From NCBI GenBank assembly GCA_014379485.1, contig JACMLS010000699.1, positions 1 through 7,735 of the forward strand: a DNA stretch of 7,735 nucleotides, given 5' to 3'. Source of the DNA: Bacteroidia bacterium. Its GTDB lineage: Bacteria > Bacteroidota > Bacteroidia > B-17B0 > Aurantibacillaceae. A program made the translations under genes and the position numbers. The notes below the pieces were generated by a model that was not told the DNA's origin, did no database searches, and saw only the letters and a list, made by a program, of their open reading frames with translations. How positions within the stretch are numbered: position 1 is the first letter of the stretch; the number at the start of each line of letters is the position of its first letter. Below are positions 6,647 to 7,735 of this stretch, one piece after another.

Positions 6647-7309
6647 TCAATCACGCTCCCATTTTCTTCGTTCACTTCCTTCGTTACGTATCATCTTCCA
6701 CCCATTCCTCTTCGCTTTCTTTATCAAACGCTTTCGCAAACGTTTCGGATAAAAAATTTTGCGATGCGTTTTTCTGTAACGGAATTTTTTCATCACGCCA
6801 ATTCTTGCCAGCACATCATAAGCCGCCGCGCCGCAACGCATTCCAAAAAAAGCATAATCGTAAGGCGTTTGTTCTCTGTAGGCTTTACTCAAGCTATCAA
6901 AAAGTAAGCCCTGCCTCGCCGATATTGGAACAAGGACTGTAAGTTTTTTTACACTGTCGTGATGCGAACCCATAATAGTCCAGAAAGAATTAGGCGAATG
7001 GGTTGTAAAACTACTATGTCTTTCTTTTTTCTTTGCAAACACATGAAAACTTCCGCTGGGTACAAAATTAAAAACAACATTGCTGTCTTTTTCAATTCCA
7101 ACATGCCCGCCAAGTATTCCTCCAAACCATTTGCTTTCTGTTGCTTTAAATTTTTTCTTCGGTTTAGAGCCGTAAAGAAAATGAACTTTTATAAAATGAG
7201 TCTTGTCTTTTAAATTAACCGTGTCTTTTGATTCTGTAGAAATCTTTTGAATAGCGGATGTTTTGCCATAAAAACAAAACAGCAGCGCTATGAATAATAA
7301 TTTTTTCAT
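6647..7309 (-). CDS. Secreted protein, possible permuted papain/NlpC-like fold
   Basis: A 220-residue protein with a clear signal peptide (MKKLLFIALLFCFYGKTSA, cleavage after A19), so it acts in the periplasm or outside the cell. I do not recognise a named family with certainty. A GGHVGIE motif (H69) lies in the first half and a DYAFFGMRCGAAAYDVL-type helix start (C159) in the second. His before Cys, with the Cys at the start of a helix, is the order seen in circularly permuted NlpC/P60 (YiiX/LRAT-like) enzymes. A cysteine peptidase, amidase or acyltransferase activity is therefore possible but unproven. The C-terminal ~45 residues are very basic (RYRKTHRK, KRLRKRLIKKAKR), perhaps binding an anionic surface polymer. 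The ATG overlaps the stop of the upstream minus-strand gene in an ATGA, so the pair is probably one operon. It converges on the plus-strand run. Confidence 0.82.
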   Translation of the reverse strand: MKKLLFIALLFCFYGKTSAIQKISTESKDTVNLKDKTHFIKVHFLYGSKPKKKFKATESKWFGGILGGHVGIEKDSNVVFNFVPSGSFHVFAKKKERHSSFTTHSPNSFWTIMGSHHDSVKKLTVLVPISARQGLLFDSLSKAYREQTPYDYAFFGMRCGAAAYDVLARIGVMKKFRYRKTHRKIFYPKRLRKRLIKKAKRNGWKMIRNEGSERRKWERD

Positions 7310-7735
7310 AACTGAATTTTTTTTGGTGAATAATATTTATCCTTCCCTAAATAGGTTTTTACTCTTAGTGTAAACATGTTGCCGTACTGAGACTTACCCC
7401 CTGAGAGATTAAAATTGTATGCGTAAATAAAATCGATGAAATACAGGGATAAGCCAATTGAAGGTCTCAGGTATTGCTTGCCGTTAAAATTATTGAGGTA
7501 TTCAATGCGAAATTGCGGATTAATGATCGGAGGAAATGTTCCGCACTCGTACTGAATAAAAAATTTCCCAAAAGAATTTTGTTTTGGATCTTGAGCGGGT
7601 TTGTACATGTTTTCGTATCCGAATCCCCAGGCAGTAGCAGCGTACACGCCCAAACCTCCTCCTTCACTGTATTCTTCCTGGTAAGCCCTGCCAAGTTCAA
7701 AAGAATAACTTTTTGAAGAACTCCAGTTATGCCCG
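7306..7735 (-). CDS. Probable outer-membrane beta-barrel protein, C-terminal part (5' end outside window)
   Basis: The frame is open from the right window edge to the TGA at 7306-7308, giving about 142 residues with no stop. The TTG at 7651-7653 is an internal leucine codon and not a start, because the frame continues upstream as protein-like sequence (SFELGRAYQEEYSEGGG). The sequence is rich in Gly, Tyr, Phe and Asn and alternates in short strands, such as FGKFFIQYECG, PQFRIEYLNNF, RPSIGLSLYFIDFIYAYNF and NMFTLRVKTYLG. This is typical of outer-membrane beta-barrels of Bacteroidota. The end is a short charged tail (KDKYYSPKKIQL) rather than a terminal aromatic residue, which is slightly atypical of a barrel. 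It overlaps the secreted His/Cys protein by 4 bases, so the two are likely co-expressed. No specific family is recognised. Confidence 0.75.
   Translation of the reverse strand, partial: GHNWSSSKSYSFELGRAYQEEYSEGGGLGVYAATAWGFGYENMYKPAQDPKQNSFGKFFIQYECGTFPPIINPQFRIEYLNNFNGKQYLRPSIGLSLYFIDFIYAYNFNLSGGKSQYGNMFTLRVKTYLGKDKYYSPKKIQL

Noticed and set aside
6642..6660. GGGA...TCCC inverted repeat after the main hairpin
   Set aside because: Only four base pairs with an 11-base loop; expected by chance.
6601..6942. Plus-strand frames opposite the secreted His/Cys protein (also 6620-6907 and 6959-7213)
   Set aside because: They lie antisense to a gene with a clear signal peptide and coupled start, and their products are not protein-like.
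7306..7653. Complete 115-residue gene starting with TTG at 7651-7653
   Set aside because: The frame continues without a stop to the window edge; the TTG is an ordinary leucine codon.

Overview
This AT-rich, densely packed window looks like chromosomal DNA from a member of the Bacteroidota. The signs are a periplasmic two-propeller sensor with a Y_Y_Y domain, a lipoprotein signal ending in an SCGS-like lipobox, almost no Shine-Dalgarno-like sequences, and ATGA or 8-bp gene overlaps. I cannot place it more finely than phylum. There are no tRNA or rRNA genes, CRISPR arrays or insertion sequences, and no gene-free stretch longer than 88 bases.

Plus strand, 1-6558: six co-directional genes. (a) The 3' part of an unrecognised gene, open to the left window edge. 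(b) A 1066-residue membrane sensor phosphatase: signal peptide, about 14 beta-propeller blades, Y_Y_Y domain, one membrane helix, coiled coil and a SpoIIE/RsbU-type PP2C phosphatase. (c) A SiaB-like (DUF6272) GHKL-type kinase. (d) A SiaC-like (DUF1987) small phosphoprotein with an apparent threonine phosphosite. Genes a/b and b/c overlap by 4 bases and c/d by 8, so they are probably co-transcribed and translationally coupled. (e) After 24 bases comes a predicted lipoprotein joining a c-type haem domain to a two-domain copper monooxygenase of the PHM/DBM type. (f) After another 11 bases comes a small membrane-anchored protein of unknown function.

Minus strand, 7735-6647: two genes converging on the first set. 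One is the 3' part of a probable outer-membrane beta-barrel protein, open to the right edge. The other, overlapping it by 4 bases, is a secreted 220-residue protein with a conserved-looking His and Cys arrangement that could be a permuted papain/NlpC-like fold. The 88-base convergent gap holds a strong GC-rich hairpin.

The most notable system is genes b-d. The set resembles the SiaA (phosphatase), SiaB (kinase) and SiaC (substrate) switch of Pseudomonas. Here, however, the phosphatase carries an extracytoplasmic double propeller like those of hybrid two-component sensors, and no SiaD-type diguanylate cyclase is in the window. My inference is that an outside signal read by the propellers sets the phosphorylation state of the SiaC-like protein. 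Its downstream target is not visible here.
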